From Bacillota bacterium (GTDB taxonomy: Bacteria > Bacillota > Clostridia > Lachnospirales > Lachnospiraceae), in the NCBI GenBank assembly GCA_023402845.1, contig JAEYFP010000002.1, positions 1-64,000 of the forward strand: a stretch of DNA of 64,000 nt. Direction: 5' to 3'. The notes beneath the pieces were generated by a model, which worked only from the letters and a program-made list of their open reading frames with translations, was not told the origin of the DNA and did no database searches. Shown one piece after another: positions 17,984 through 26,199 of the stretch. How positions within the stretch are numbered: the stretch's first letter is position 1; every line of letters begins with the position of its first letter. A program made the translations under genes and the position numbers.

Positions 17984-18008
17984 AAACAGAAAGGGATAGG
18001 TGCTAACA

Positions 18009-18887
18009 ATGCATTTTAATATGAAAGAAGATATTATTGAAATTACCTCTAAATGGACGGGGGAGCGTTTGCCGGACGGAAGACCCAAAGTCTCAGATGA
18101 GGATTTAAATGAATTAAGAAGACTTACCTTAGAGGAAATTTGGGCTCCGTTATATAAGGCGGGATACATAAACCAATTTGAAGAGAAGTTATATCGGCTG
18201 CATGATGATAGAAAGCTTGTTGGCAGGGCGGTGACATCAGCATTTATTCCGTCGAGACCGGATTTGGAAGAAACAGTGAAAAAAGTCGGGGCAGATGAGG
18301 GCAGAAAGGGAACCTGCAATCAGTGGGTGATCGATTCGCTTTATGAGGGTGATGTTGTTGTGGCTGATATGTATGACAAAATCTACGAAGGTACTTTTGT
18401 AGGAGGAAATCTTTCTACGGCCATCAAAAATAAGACTAAAACGGGAGGCGCCGTTATTTGGGGCGGAATCAGAGACCTCGAACAAATTGAAGGAATAGAA
18501 GGATTACAGATTTACTATAGGGGCGTTGATCCCACACCTATTAAGAATTTTGTTATGAACGGTTTTAACACACCGGTCAAAATTGGTGCTGCCGTTTGCC
18601 TTCCGGGCGATGTAGTGTATGGATATGGCGGTGGTGTTATCTTTATTCCCAGTTATTTAGTCAAGGATGTTATTGAAGATGCTAAGAAATCACACGTCAA
18701 GGATTTATTTGGCTTTGATATGATAAAAAAAGGGGTATATACAACTGCCGACATTGATATTGACTTTTGGCCGATTGCCATGCTTGATAAGCTGATAGAA
18801 TTTATTAAGACTGATGACAGGGCAGAAGAATTTAGATTTCTTGATTGGACAAAAGAATATGATAAAGCGAATGCTGAAGTAAACTAA
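18009..18887 (+). CDS. RraA-like family protein, probable class II aldolase/decarboxylase
   Basis: A 292-aa protein with the RraA/HMG-aldolase fold. The core motif GGNLSTAIKNKTKTGGAV followed by GGIRDLEQI (about residues 135-165) contains the metal-site GxxxD arrangement of 4-hydroxy-4-methyl-2-oxoglutarate aldolases. It is longer than ordinary RraA (about 160-230 aa), with an N-terminal helical extension. ATG 18009 fits the AGGTG site; GTG 18000 is an alternative. It lies 25 bases after the dehydratase, so it is likely to cleave the dehydratase product, giving pyruvate and an aldehyde or acid. This step is inferred from context. Confidence 0.75.
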   Translation: MHFNMKEDIIEITSKWTGERLPDGRPKVSDEDLNELRRLTLEEIWAPLYKAGYINQFEEKLYRLHDDRKLVGRAVTSAFIPSRPDLEETVKKVGADEGRKGTCNQWVIDSLYEGDVVVADMYDKIYEGTFVGGNLSTAIKNKTKTGGAVIWGGIRDLEQIEGIEGLQIYYRGVDPTPIKNFVMNGFNTPVKIGAAVCLPGDVVYGYGGGVIFIPSYLVKDVIEDAKKSHVKDLFGFDMIKKGVYTTADIDIDFWPIAMLDKLIEFIKTDDRAEEFRFLDWTKEYDKANAEVN

Positions 18888-19001
18888 CTCTTACGGATTT
18901 AAAAAGATGACATTTGGCACGTGTAAACTGTCCTGAAATCATGTATGATTAAAAACAGGAGATCAACAGAAATTTGAAATAAAGGACAGGAGGAAACAAA
19001 T

Positions 19002-19574
19002 ATGGCATTTTGTGAGCAGTGTGGAAAAGAGTTGTCAGTGGGAGCAAAATTTTGCACGGAATGCGGAGCGGCAGTTGAGATGAAGTCTGATGTAGATATG
19101 GAGGGAGCACAGGCAAGAGTGGCTGCAGAGGTCATAAACGAGCTTTCCGCTGAGGCGGCAGGAAAAATAGAGGAAGAAGAGACAGCCAAAGAAAATGCAG
19201 CGGGAGAGACGGTCAAGTCGGCCGAAGACATCAAAGAGAATATGCAATATAGGCCGGTGCAAAACAGCGCAGCAAATAATCAAAACCAATATCAAAACCA
19301 ATACCAACAGGGTTATGATCCGCGTAAATCCAGGACGCTCGCCGGTATTTTCGGCATTCTTTTCGGATACTTCGGTGTACATAATTTTTATCTCGGTTAT
19401 ACGTCAAAGGCTGTCATACAGCTTTGTGTATCTATTGTAGGTCTATTATTAAGCTGTCTCGGAATCGGCATCTTTATCGTCGCGGGTATCGCAATCTGGG
19501 GACTGGTGGAAGGAATCATGATTCTTGCCGGCAGCATTAATGCAGATGCCAAGGGTGTACCGCTCAGGGATTAG
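19002..19574 (+). CDS. Zinc-ribbon and TM2 domain membrane protein
   Basis: A 190-aa protein. An N-terminal zinc ribbon (CEQCGKEL...CTECG, residues 4-24) is followed by an acidic Ala/Glu-rich linker, an Asn/Gln-rich stretch (about 88-105) and a C-terminal TM2 domain of two membrane helices (GIFGILFGYFGVHNFYLGY and a second hydrophobic segment). TM2 proteins have no settled function in bacteria. The gene stands alone with an AGGAGG site and a terminator. Confidence 0.82.
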   Translation: MAFCEQCGKELSVGAKFCTECGAAVEMKSDVDMEGAQARVAAEVINELSAEAAGKIEEEETAKENAAGETVKSAEDIKENMQYRPVQNSAANNQNQYQNQYQQGYDPRKSRTLAGIFGILFGYFGVHNFYLGYTSKAVIQLCVSIVGLLLSCLGIGIFIVAGIAIWGLVEGIMILAGSINADAKGVPLRD

Positions 19575-19608
19575 GGATGTTGAGAAGGCAATCAGTAATT
19601 CTATAAAA

Positions 19609-19652
19609 GAAAAACGCCGTAAAGATATTTTAGATGTCTGTGCGGTGTTTTT
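19609..19652 (+). terminator. Intrinsic terminator after the TM2 gene
   Basis: AACGCCG pairs with CGGTGTT, with an inner AGATAT/ATGTCT stem, followed by TTTTCTTT. The remaining bases to 19742 hold no gene. Confidence 0.75.
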
Positions 19653-19742
19653 CTTTATGCCAAGTCCGTCAGGGTTTCTCACTACTCATTACAGGCAGGC
19701 GCATACCGGATATGACAATTGTAATAATTTTTTTTCTCTGTA

Positions 19743-19797
19743 TTGACGAATTGTACGATGCATGGTATTGTATACTACGACAGGTATACTACGACAG
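19743..19797 (+). promoter_or_regulatory. padR promoter with a perfect tandem 14-bp repeat
   Basis: TTGACG (19743-19748), 17 bases, TATTGT (19766-19771). Immediately over the expected start site GTATACTACGACAG occurs twice back to back (19770-19783 and 19784-19797). Each copy contains the palindrome GTATAC. This is a likely operator for the PadR protein encoded 23 bases downstream. Confidence 0.65.
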
Positions 19798-19819
19798 ACA
19801 TAGTAAAGGGGGCGGGGAG

Positions 19820-20170
19820 TTGATAAGCAGTGATGTGATCAGAGGATACAATGATATTCTTATTCTGTACCTGCTGCTTGAAAAGGAATCCTACGGATAT
19901 GAAATTTCAAAGCAGATCAGGGAGCTGTCAAAGGAAAAGTATATTATTAAGGAAACGACCCTGTATTCCTCCTTCAGCAGACTGGAAGGGAATGGGTTTG
20001 TCGAAGCCTTCAGCCGGGAGAGTGGTGCGGGACGCAAGCGGACCTACTACCGCCTTACGAAGGCGGGAAGAAGCTACTATCAGGAAAAATGCGAAGAATG
20101 GGAGCTGACGAAGGAAGTCGTCAATCAGTTTATCGCAGAAAAAGAAGCTGTAAATGAATTGAGATCATGA
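19820..20170 (+). CDS. PadR-family transcriptional regulator
   Basis: A 116-aa winged-helix regulator with the PadR core (ILILYLLLEKESYGYEISKQI, then ETTLYSSFSRLEGNGFVEAF). The start codon is TTG 19820, with AAAGGGGG (19805-19812) as ribosome site; the open frame extends much further upstream, but that part crosses the promoter. It is followed after 12 bases by a HAAS-domain membrane protein, a standard pairing in Firmicutes in which the PadR protein represses both genes. Confidence 0.88.
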   Translation: MISSDVIRGYNDILILYLLLEKESYGYEISKQIRELSKEKYIIKETTLYSSFSRLEGNGFVEAFSRESGAGRKRTYYRLTKAGRSYYQEKCEEWELTKEVVNQFIAEKEAVNELRS

Positions 20171-20182
20171 GAGGGAAGAGGA

Positions 20183-21220
20183 ATGGAGACAATTTATAAT
20201 TATTTGGATGTGATGTTCGCATCGGTTGAGAAAACAGAACAAATTGAAAAAATGAAGGCTGATCTGGCCGCGAATATGGAAGACAAATATCAGGAGCTGA
20301 AGGCAGCGGGTAAGTCGGAGAATGAAGCGATCGGCACGGTGATTGCGGAATTCGGTAATGTAGAGGAATTGCTTAAAGAGCTTGGTGTCGCAAATCGAAC
20401 GGAGGAAATGTCGCAGATACAAAGAACCGCACATGCAGAGGAAGCGGATTTTGAGGACGAGACCGGAGTTTTAAGATCCGGTATCCGGCTGACGAAGGTG
20501 ACGGAGCAGGAGGTTTATGATTATATGGCGGCGAAGCAGCGTATGCTGAGGGAAACGGCAGCCGGAGTATTTATTATCATGATGGGCGTTGTAGTGATGA
20601 TTTTACTTGCACATCTGCTGCCGGGGATCATCATGCGTCCGTCGGCGGAGGAACTTAGCAAGGATCTTCCGATTGTCGTGCTGCTCGTATTCGTTGCGGT
20701 GGCTGTAGGTTTGATTATTAATTCCGGCGTCCGCTTTTCAAAATATGAATATATGGAAAAAGGTGTATGGGTGGAAGCTGATCTGCAAGACAGGCTGAAA
20801 AAGGAGATGGAGGATTATTTGCCGACCGGAACCCTTGCATTGACAAGCGGTGTCATGCTTTGCATTTTAGGCGTCGCGGTACTGCTGATTATGGGCGCAG
20901 TTATGCCTGATGGAGACAGCGGAAGCGTGTTCGGTCTGTGCATTATGCTTGTGATGGTTGCGGTTGCCGTGGTCCTTTTTATCACGGTCGCATCAAAAAA
21001 AGATATTTATACGAGGATACTCGGAATCGGAGATTATGCGCCGGAGCGCATAAAGGAAAATAAGCTCATCGGCATCGTTGCCTCGGTTGTATGGCCGCTG
21101 ACAGTCGTCGTATTTTTGGTATGGGGATTTGCTTTTCATGGATGGATGATATCCTGGATTGTATTTCCGGTTGTAGGTATTTGTTTTGGTGCATTTGCCG
21201 CTGCTTGCAGCGGAAGGTAG
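20183..21220 (+). CDS. HAAS (DUF1700-like) membrane protein, partner of PadR
   Basis: A 345-aa protein. The N-terminal HAAS helical domain (about residues 1-70, with NYLDVMFASVEKTEQIEKMKADLAANMEDKY and FGNVEELLKELG) precedes a cytosolic linker and about six hydrophobic segments from about residue 128. The N-terminus probably senses or contacts a partner, while the role of the membrane part is unknown. Co-transcribed with padR; no ABC ATPase is present, unlike some such loci. Confidence 0.75.
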   Translation: METIYNYLDVMFASVEKTEQIEKMKADLAANMEDKYQELKAAGKSENEAIGTVIAEFGNVEELLKELGVANRTEEMSQIQRTAHAEEADFEDETGVLRSGIRLTKVTEQEVYDYMAAKQRMLRETAAGVFIIMMGVVVMILLAHLLPGIIMRPSAEELSKDLPIVVLLVFVAVAVGLIINSGVRFSKYEYMEKGVWVEADLQDRLKKEMEDYLPTGTLALTSGVMLCILGVAVLLIMGAVMPDGDSGSVFGLCIMLVMVAVAVVLFITVASKKDIYTRILGIGDYAPERIKENKLIGIVASVVWPLTVVVFLVWGFAFHGWMISWIVFPVVGICFGAFAAACSGR

Positions 21221-21256
21221 CATAAGTGGCATAGTTGTATAATATTTTTTCACATC

Positions 21257-21285
21257 TTGACATTGGAGAAGGGATGTGTTAGATT
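21257..21285 (+). promoter_or_regulatory. Promoter of the infC operon
   Basis: A perfect TTGACA (21257-21262), 17-base spacer, TAGATT (21280-21285). Confidence 0.7.
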
Positions 21286-21291
21286 TAGTAA

Positions 21292-21448
21292 GTGTCTTGC
21301 TGACACGCAAATACAAGTAGAGTATCCACTCTCACCCCGGGACGTGGAATGATGTTACCGGGTGTTCATAGAAATGCTTCCTGCATGTTATTCTGCATGG
21401 ATTTTGTTTATGAGCGTATGTGGATAGTCTATGGCTATCCACTTTTTT
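21292..21448 (+). ncRNA. L20-type autoregulatory leader of infC-rpmI-rplT
   Basis: The untranslated leader has the arrangement of Firmicute L20 leaders. A 5' segment TATCCAC (21323-21329) can pair with GTGGATA (21420-21426). That sequence is also the left arm of a terminator, GTGGATAG (21420-21427)/CTATCCAC (21435-21442), followed by TTTTTT. A CCCGG/CCGGG pairing (about 21335-21362) lies between. In the known system free ribosomal protein L20 binds the leader and shuts down the operon. The match is from memory of the family layout. Confidence 0.72.
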
Positions 21449-21474
21449 ATTTCACATTATGGAGGTGTAAGGTT

Positions 21475-21987
21475 ATTAGCGATTTAATGATTAACGAACA
21501 GATTAGAGATAAGGAAGTTCGTGTGGTAGGGGAAGAAGGAGAGCAGTTGGGTGTTATGCCTGTAAAGGATGCACAAAAGCTTGCGGAGGACGCAGGTCTT
21601 GATCTTGTGAAGATCGCTCCTACAGCAAAGCCGCCTGTCTGCAAGATTGTTGACTACGGAAAGTTCAAATATGAGCAGACGCGCAGGGATAAGGAAGCAA
21701 AAAAGAAACAAAAGGTCATTGATATTAAGGAAGTCCGTATGTCGCCTAATATTGATACCAACGATTTGAATACGAAAATCAGTGCTGCAAGGAAATTCAT
21801 CCAGAAGGGGGACCGGGTCAAGGTTACGCTCCGTTTCCGCGGACGTGAAATGGCGCATATGCACAGCAGCAGACATATTCTGGACAGTTTTGCAGAGTCG
21901 CTTGCCGATATTGCGGTTATTGAAAAGCCACCAAAGGTTGAGGGCAGGACGATGACAATGTTTTTAACTGAAAAGCGCAGCCAATGA
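21475..21987 (+). CDS. infC: Translation initiation factor IF-3, with an ATT start
   Basis: Binds the 30S subunit and controls start-codon selection. The 170-aa product has the IF3 N domain (INEQIRDKEVRVVGEEGEQLG), a Lys-rich linker (RRDKEAKKKQK, about residues 66-76) and the C domain (DRVKVTLRFRGREMAHMHSS). The start is ATT 21475, with GGAGGTG at 21461-21467. Its residues align with the Bacillus IF3 opening, and the next ATG (21487) is 20 bases from the site. A rare ATT start is the conserved way IF3 limits its own synthesis. Confidence 0.95.
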   Translation: MSDLMINEQIRDKEVRVVGEEGEQLGVMPVKDAQKLAEDAGLDLVKIAPTAKPPVCKIVDYGKFKYEQTRRDKEAKKKQKVIDIKEVRMSPNIDTNDLNTKISAARKFIQKGDRVKVTLRFRGREMAHMHSSRHILDSFAESLADIAVIEKPPKVEGRTMTMFLTEKRSQ

Positions 21988-22129
21988 GATCGGGTAATAT
22001 CTGAAAGCCGTGCAGTTAAAATAAATGTAGCTGTGAAGGTACCGGCAGTTACACATAAACAGTATGTCCGCATGGGCATCTACTATGTGCGCAGCACATA
22101 AATTTTTGAAATCAGGAGGATTTAATGTT

Positions 22130-22327
22130 ATGCCAAAAATTAAAACAAACAGATCAGCAGCAAAGCGTTTCAAGGTTACCGGAACGGGAAAATTAAAGAG
22201 AAATAAAGCCTATAAGCGCCACATCTTAACAAAGAAGTCCGCTAAGACTAAGAGAAACCTTAGACAGGCAACGATCACGGACGCTACAAATGTAGCAAAT
22301 ATGAAGAAAATCTGCCCATATTTATAA
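22130..22327 (+). CDS. rpmI: Large-subunit ribosomal protein bL35
   Basis: A 65-aa very basic protein starting MPKIKTNRSAAKRFKVTG, diagnostic for L35. AGGAGG lies at 22114-22119. The 142-base gap after infC contains a small hairpin TATGTGC/GCACATA (22085-22101) but no terminator, so it is within the operon. Confidence 0.97.
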   Translation: MPKIKTNRSAAKRFKVTGTGKLKRNKAYKRHILTKKSAKTKRNLRQATITDATNVANMKKICPYL

Positions 22328-22354
22328 GAAGAAGCGCTTAAGGAGGAATAAAAA

Positions 22355-22711
22355 ATGGCAAGAATTAAAGGCGGAATGAACGCTAAGAGAAAGCATAATA
22401 AAGTATTAAAACTGGCAAAGGGTTACAGAGGAGCACGCTCTAATCAATACAGAGTGGCAAAGCAGTCCGTTATGAGAGCTTTGGCATCTTCATTTGTAGG
22501 AAGAAAAGAAAGAAAACGTCAGTTCAGACAGCTTTGGATCGCTCGTATCAATGCGGCAGCGAGAATGAACGGTTTATCCTATAGCAGGATGATATATGGC
22601 TTAAAAGAGGCCGGCGTGGACATCAACAGAAAGATGCTCGCAGAAATGGCAGTGAATGATGCGGAAGGTTTTGCGACACTTGCAGAGTTGGCAAAGAACA
22701 AAATCGCATAA
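22355..22711 (+). CDS. rplT: Large-subunit ribosomal protein bL20
   Basis: A 118-aa protein starting MARIKGGMNAKRKHNKVLKLAKGY, with the L20 signature in the RNA-binding extension. It is needed early in 50S assembly and is the repressor that binds the leader at 21292-21448 in related bacteria. AGGAGG precedes the ATG. The operon ends at the terminator at 22728-22762. Confidence 0.97.
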   Translation: MARIKGGMNAKRKHNKVLKLAKGYRGARSNQYRVAKQSVMRALASSFVGRKERKRQFRQLWIARINAAARMNGLSYSRMIYGLKEAGVDINRKMLAEMAVNDAEGFATLAELAKNKIA

Positions 22712-22727
22712 GGAAATTGTTGAAAAA

Positions 22728-22762
22728 ACGGTATGGCTCGTTAAGGCTATGCTGTTTTTTTT
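22728..22762 (+). terminator. Intrinsic terminator of infC-rpmI-rplT
   Basis: ACGGTATGGC pairs with GCTATGCTGT (three G-U pairs), followed by TTTTTTTT. Confidence 0.85.
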
Positions 22763-22881
22763 ATTCAATTTTTATACTTTTTTCTTCCTCCGGAATGGCT
22801 TGTCAGATCGCCTTTCGATGCGTATAATAAAATCAAACGGGCGGGGACGAACGTTACTTTGTAAGTGATGAGGAGGAGGGT

Positions 22882-23835
22882 ATGGAAGTTCGGGAAGGTT
22901 ATGTGAAGCTGTCGGCGGTACGCGAGAATATTAAAAAAGTCATTATAGGCAAAGAGGATACGATTGAACTGGTTTTGACGGCAGTGCTTGCGGGAGGGCA
23001 TGTACTTTTGGAGGACACGCCCGGAACGGGTAAGACGATGCTGGCAAAGGCACTTGCCGCCTCACTTGCTGCAGATTTTTCGAGAATTCAGTTTACGCCG
23101 GATTTATTGCCGGCAGACATTACGGGGCTGAATATTTATAATCAAAAGGAAGGCCGGTTTCAATTTGTAGAGGGGCCGGTAATGACAAATATTCTTTTGG
23201 CGGATGAAATTAACCGGGCGACACCGAGGACGCAGTCTGCACTGTTAGAAGCGATGGAGGAACGACAGGTTACCGTAGACGCGGTCACGAGAAAACTTAA
23301 GGAACCGTTTGTCGTTATTGCGACGCAGAATCCGGTTGAAACGGCGGGGACATTTCCGCTGCCCGAGGCACAGCTTGACCGGTTTATGATGCAGCTTTCC
23401 ATGCGGTTTCCGACATTGGAAGAGGAACTTGCCCTGATTGGGCGTTTTGAGAGGGAGCAGCCGCTTGAAAAGCTTTCTGCCGTTTGCAGCGGCGAGGACA
23501 TTCTGAAACTGCGCAGACAAACACGCGAAATTTTTGTGCATGCGCAGCTAAAGGAATATATCGTCCGGCTGATACAAGCTACCAGAGAGCATCCGGCGAT
23601 TTCTCTGGGTGTCAGTCCGAGAGGAACACTTGCACTTTTATATGCCGTGCAGGCTTATGCGCTTGTGAAGGGACGGGATTATGTTTTGCCGGAGGATATT
23701 AAGAAGCTGGCGGTTCCGGTACTCGCACACAGGATGATTTATTATGCGGGTGAAGGGATGAAGCAGAAAACGGCTCCGCTGTCAGAGATACTTGCTTCCA
23801 TAGAAGTGCCGAGCGAGGAATGGAGTAGGAAATGA
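22882..23835 (+). CDS. MoxR-family AAA+ ATPase
   Basis: A 317-aa AAA+ ATPase with Walker A EDTPGTGKT (about residues 48-56), Walker B LLADEINRA (about 109-117), sensor 1 IATQNPVE and the MoxR-specific PEAQLDRFMM. MoxR proteins act as chaperones or activators, usually with a DUF58 protein encoded next door, as here (4-base overlap). AGGAGG precedes the ATG. The target is not known. Confidence 0.9.
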   Translation: MEVREGYVKLSAVRENIKKVIIGKEDTIELVLTAVLAGGHVLLEDTPGTGKTMLAKALAASLAADFSRIQFTPDLLPADITGLNIYNQKEGRFQFVEGPVMTNILLADEINRATPRTQSALLEAMEERQVTVDAVTRKLKEPFVVIATQNPVETAGTFPLPEAQLDRFMMQLSMRFPTLEEELALIGRFEREQPLEKLSAVCSGEDILKLRRQTREIFVHAQLKEYIVRLIQATREHPAISLGVSPRGTLALLYAVQAYALVKGRDYVLPEDIKKLAVPVLAHRMIYYAGEGMKQKTAPLSEILASIEVPSEEWSRK

Positions 23836-24959
23836 AGCTGCTGATCGCATTTGTATGCGGTGCTTTACTGTATTTTTTACAAAGCTATCTATATAAATGC
23901 TTTTGGGATCGGGATTTGACGATCACAGTCAAGTTTGCTGACAACGTGGTCAGGGAGGGAGGCACGACATCGCTGATTGAGACGATCAGCAATAAAAAGC
24001 ATCTGCCGCTTCCGGTGCTGCAAATCAAATTTGCGATTACACGCACATTTCTTTTTCCAAAACAAAAAAATACTGCGGTTACGGACCAATACTACCGGAA
24101 TGAATTTTTCTCGGTCATGCCTTATCAAAAAATTACGCGGACCTATCCGTTTATTTGCAGCCGCCGCGGCTGCTTTCAGATGACCGGTATGGATGTGATC
24201 TGCAAGGATTTTTTTATGACGCGCATGATGTTAAAATCTCTGACGCATCCTTCAATGATCTGTGTACTTCCAAGAAGGCTGCGGCAGGTGGAAATACCAA
24301 CGCAGGCAGAGAATTTGTTAGGCGAGCTTGTCAGACAGATACATAGAAACGAAGATCCGTTTGAATTTGCCGGGATTCGTGAATACCAGCCGTATGACAG
24401 CATGCACAGCATAAACTGGAAAAGTACGGCGCGTACAGGAAGCCTTCAAGTCAACACGTTTTATACGACCTATTCCAAAAAGCTTGTACTTCTTCTGAAT
24501 TTGGACTGCAATGCGGTGTCTCGTGCGGAGGAGCTGAAGGAGGAGGGAATTCGGATTGCGGCTTCCCTTGCGGCTCGTTTTATTCATGAAAAAATACCGG
24601 TTGCCTTTTATACAAACGGCATGGATCTTTTCATGAAGGAACCTTGTCAAATTGAAGCAGGCTCGGATGGTAAACATATCAGAAGCATTGAAATTGCCCT
24701 TTCAAGAATTGATATAGGACTGAAGCCGTCTTCTTTTCTCGAGCTGCTTGACCGATATGTCAAGCCGGGAGGCGATTCTGTTGAATATTTGCTGATTTCC
24801 AATTACAGAAAAAAAGATTTATGTGAAAAATATGCCGCCCTAAAAAAACAGGGGTACTCCGTGAAGTTTTTCATTCCTGAATTTAAGGCGGTTCCTTTGG
24901 AAAATTCCCTGATAGAGGCGGAAGGGATCATAAAATGGACGGTAAGAGATGATTACTAA
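23832..24959 (+). CDS. DUF58 protein (MoxR-associated, VWA-like)
   Basis: A 375-aa protein. One hydrophobic N-terminal segment anchors it in the membrane. The DUF58 signature (F.GIREYQPYDSMHSINWKSTARTG, about residues 178-200) is followed by a von Willebrand-like fold (KLVLLLNLDCNA). It starts by ATGA overlap with moxR and overlaps the next gene by 11 bases, so the three are one translational unit. Thought to be the partner of the MoxR ATPase in envelope-related complexes. Confidence 0.85.
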   Translation: MKLLIAFVCGALLYFLQSYLYKCFWDRDLTITVKFADNVVREGGTTSLIETISNKKHLPLPVLQIKFAITRTFLFPKQKNTAVTDQYYRNEFFSVMPYQKITRTYPFICSRRGCFQMTGMDVICKDFFMTRMMLKSLTHPSMICVLPRRLRQVEIPTQAENLLGELVRQIHRNEDPFEFAGIREYQPYDSMHSINWKSTARTGSLQVNTFYTTYSKKLVLLLNLDCNAVSRAEELKEEGIRIAASLAARFIHEKIPVAFYTNGMDLFMKEPCQIEAGSDGKHIRSIEIALSRIDIGLKPSSFLELLDRYVKPGGDSVEYLLISNYRKKDLCEKYAALKKQGYSVKFFIPEFKAVPLENSLIEAEGIIKWTVRDDY

Positions 24960-26172
24960 AAAATATGTCATTTATGCGGATTTATTGAACTTATTCATGC
25001 TGTTTTTGTTGAGTGTCGTCATTTCCTGGTGTGGAGCAGTCTGGATGGGAGGATTTTTTTATGCGGGGGCTGCAGCAGGTATGGCAGTACTGCTTGTGCT
25101 TCTTTATCTGCTCAGGCTGTTTGTGAAGAATCTGTTTGTGTATATTGCTCTGCATGCCGTATTGTTTGCACTTCTTTTTATCCTTCCGATGCCGATGATT
25201 GCCGTGGCGGAGTTGTTTGCATTCCTCATCGTTTTTACAATTACCGATTTTTCATTTTGGACGAATGAGGAGCTGCACGGATTTTATTATGTTCCTGCAT
25301 CCTTCTGCCTGTTTTTTTTATTGGCGTATGCTTACGGAAGCTATAAGGGGATACAGAACATTCAGGACACTGCCTATGTTATGGGTATTTTATATTTGGG
25401 ACTGTATTTTCTGCGGCTTTATTTTCAAAACGGGATTCGCTTTTCCAAAGATAAGCAGATGAATGAAGAAGTGCCTCTCAAGCAGATGTATGCGCAGAAT
25501 GTGAAACTGATTCTGCCTCTTGTCGGGATTTTTGTGGCGTGCATGTTTTTGATTCAATCCAAAATACTAGCCGATTTTTTGATGACAGTCCTTCGAACGA
25601 TTGTGGAGGCAGTCGTTTATTTAGTAAATTGGCTTATTTCTGTCTTGCCCCGTGCGAAACAGATGAGTACGGAGATACCGGTGCTTCCGGAGGATCTGTT
25701 TTCAGCTGCGGATGCGCCGCCCGGCTGGGTGCAGATGCTCATTCGCCTTTTAGAAATGCTCATCAGTGCCGCTGTTGTGGTTTTTTTGGTCTTTATTACG
25801 CTCAGGGGAATCTATCGTTTTTTGAGAATCCACTTGTCTCGAAACGGAAGAGAGGAACGCCTGCTGTTTTATCAGGATATGAGCGAAAGCCGGGAGTGGA
25901 TTTCGGAAAAAAGGGAGCAAAGGAACAAACATTTGCTAAGAAGACTTACCGATTCTGAAAAAATCAGAAGATTGTATAAAAAGAAAATTCGAGAACTGGA
26001 ACGCGGCGGATACAGGCTCAGTCTGTCTGATACGCCGATGGAGCGGGCAGCCGATGTGTATGAAAGCCGGGGAGAGAATATTCGGGAAGCCAGCGAGATT
26101 TATGAGGAGGCGCGGTATGGGAACGGCATGGTATCTGAGGAAACGGTCCGAAAAATGAAAGGCTGTCTGTAG
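24949..26172 (+). CDS. Polytopic membrane protein with DUF4129-like C-terminus
   Basis: A 407-aa protein. About five membrane segments in the first 145 residues, more at about 180-245 and at about 270-300, then a charged cytosolic C-terminal domain. The end YEEARYGNGMVSEETVRKMKG resembles the DUF4129 tail of the transglutaminase proteins found with MoxR/DUF58, but the transglutaminase domain itself is absent. It overlaps the DUF58 gene. The function is unknown; probably a structural or sensing partner of the two proteins before it. Confidence 0.6.
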   Translation: MITKKYVIYADLLNLFMLFLLSVVISWCGAVWMGGFFYAGAAAGMAVLLVLLYLLRLFVKNLFVYIALHAVLFALLFILPMPMIAVAELFAFLIVFTITDFSFWTNEELHGFYYVPASFCLFFLLAYAYGSYKGIQNIQDTAYVMGILYLGLYFLRLYFQNGIRFSKDKQMNEEVPLKQMYAQNVKLILPLVGIFVACMFLIQSKILADFLMTVLRTIVEAVVYLVNWLISVLPRAKQMSTEIPVLPEDLFSAADAPPGWVQMLIRLLEMLISAAVVVFLVFITLRGIYRFLRIHLSRNGREERLLFYQDMSESREWISEKREQRNKHLLRRLTDSEKIRRLYKKKIRELERGGYRLSLSDTPMERAADVYESRGENIREASEIYEEARYGNGMVSEETVRKMKGCL

Positions 26173-26199
26173 TTGGGCTTTAGAAAGGAACGGAAATCT

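Noticed and set aside
19634..19819. N-terminal extension of the PadR gene
   Set aside because: The open frame continues upstream through the terminator and promoter of the locus, so the TTG at 19820 with its ribosome site is the start.
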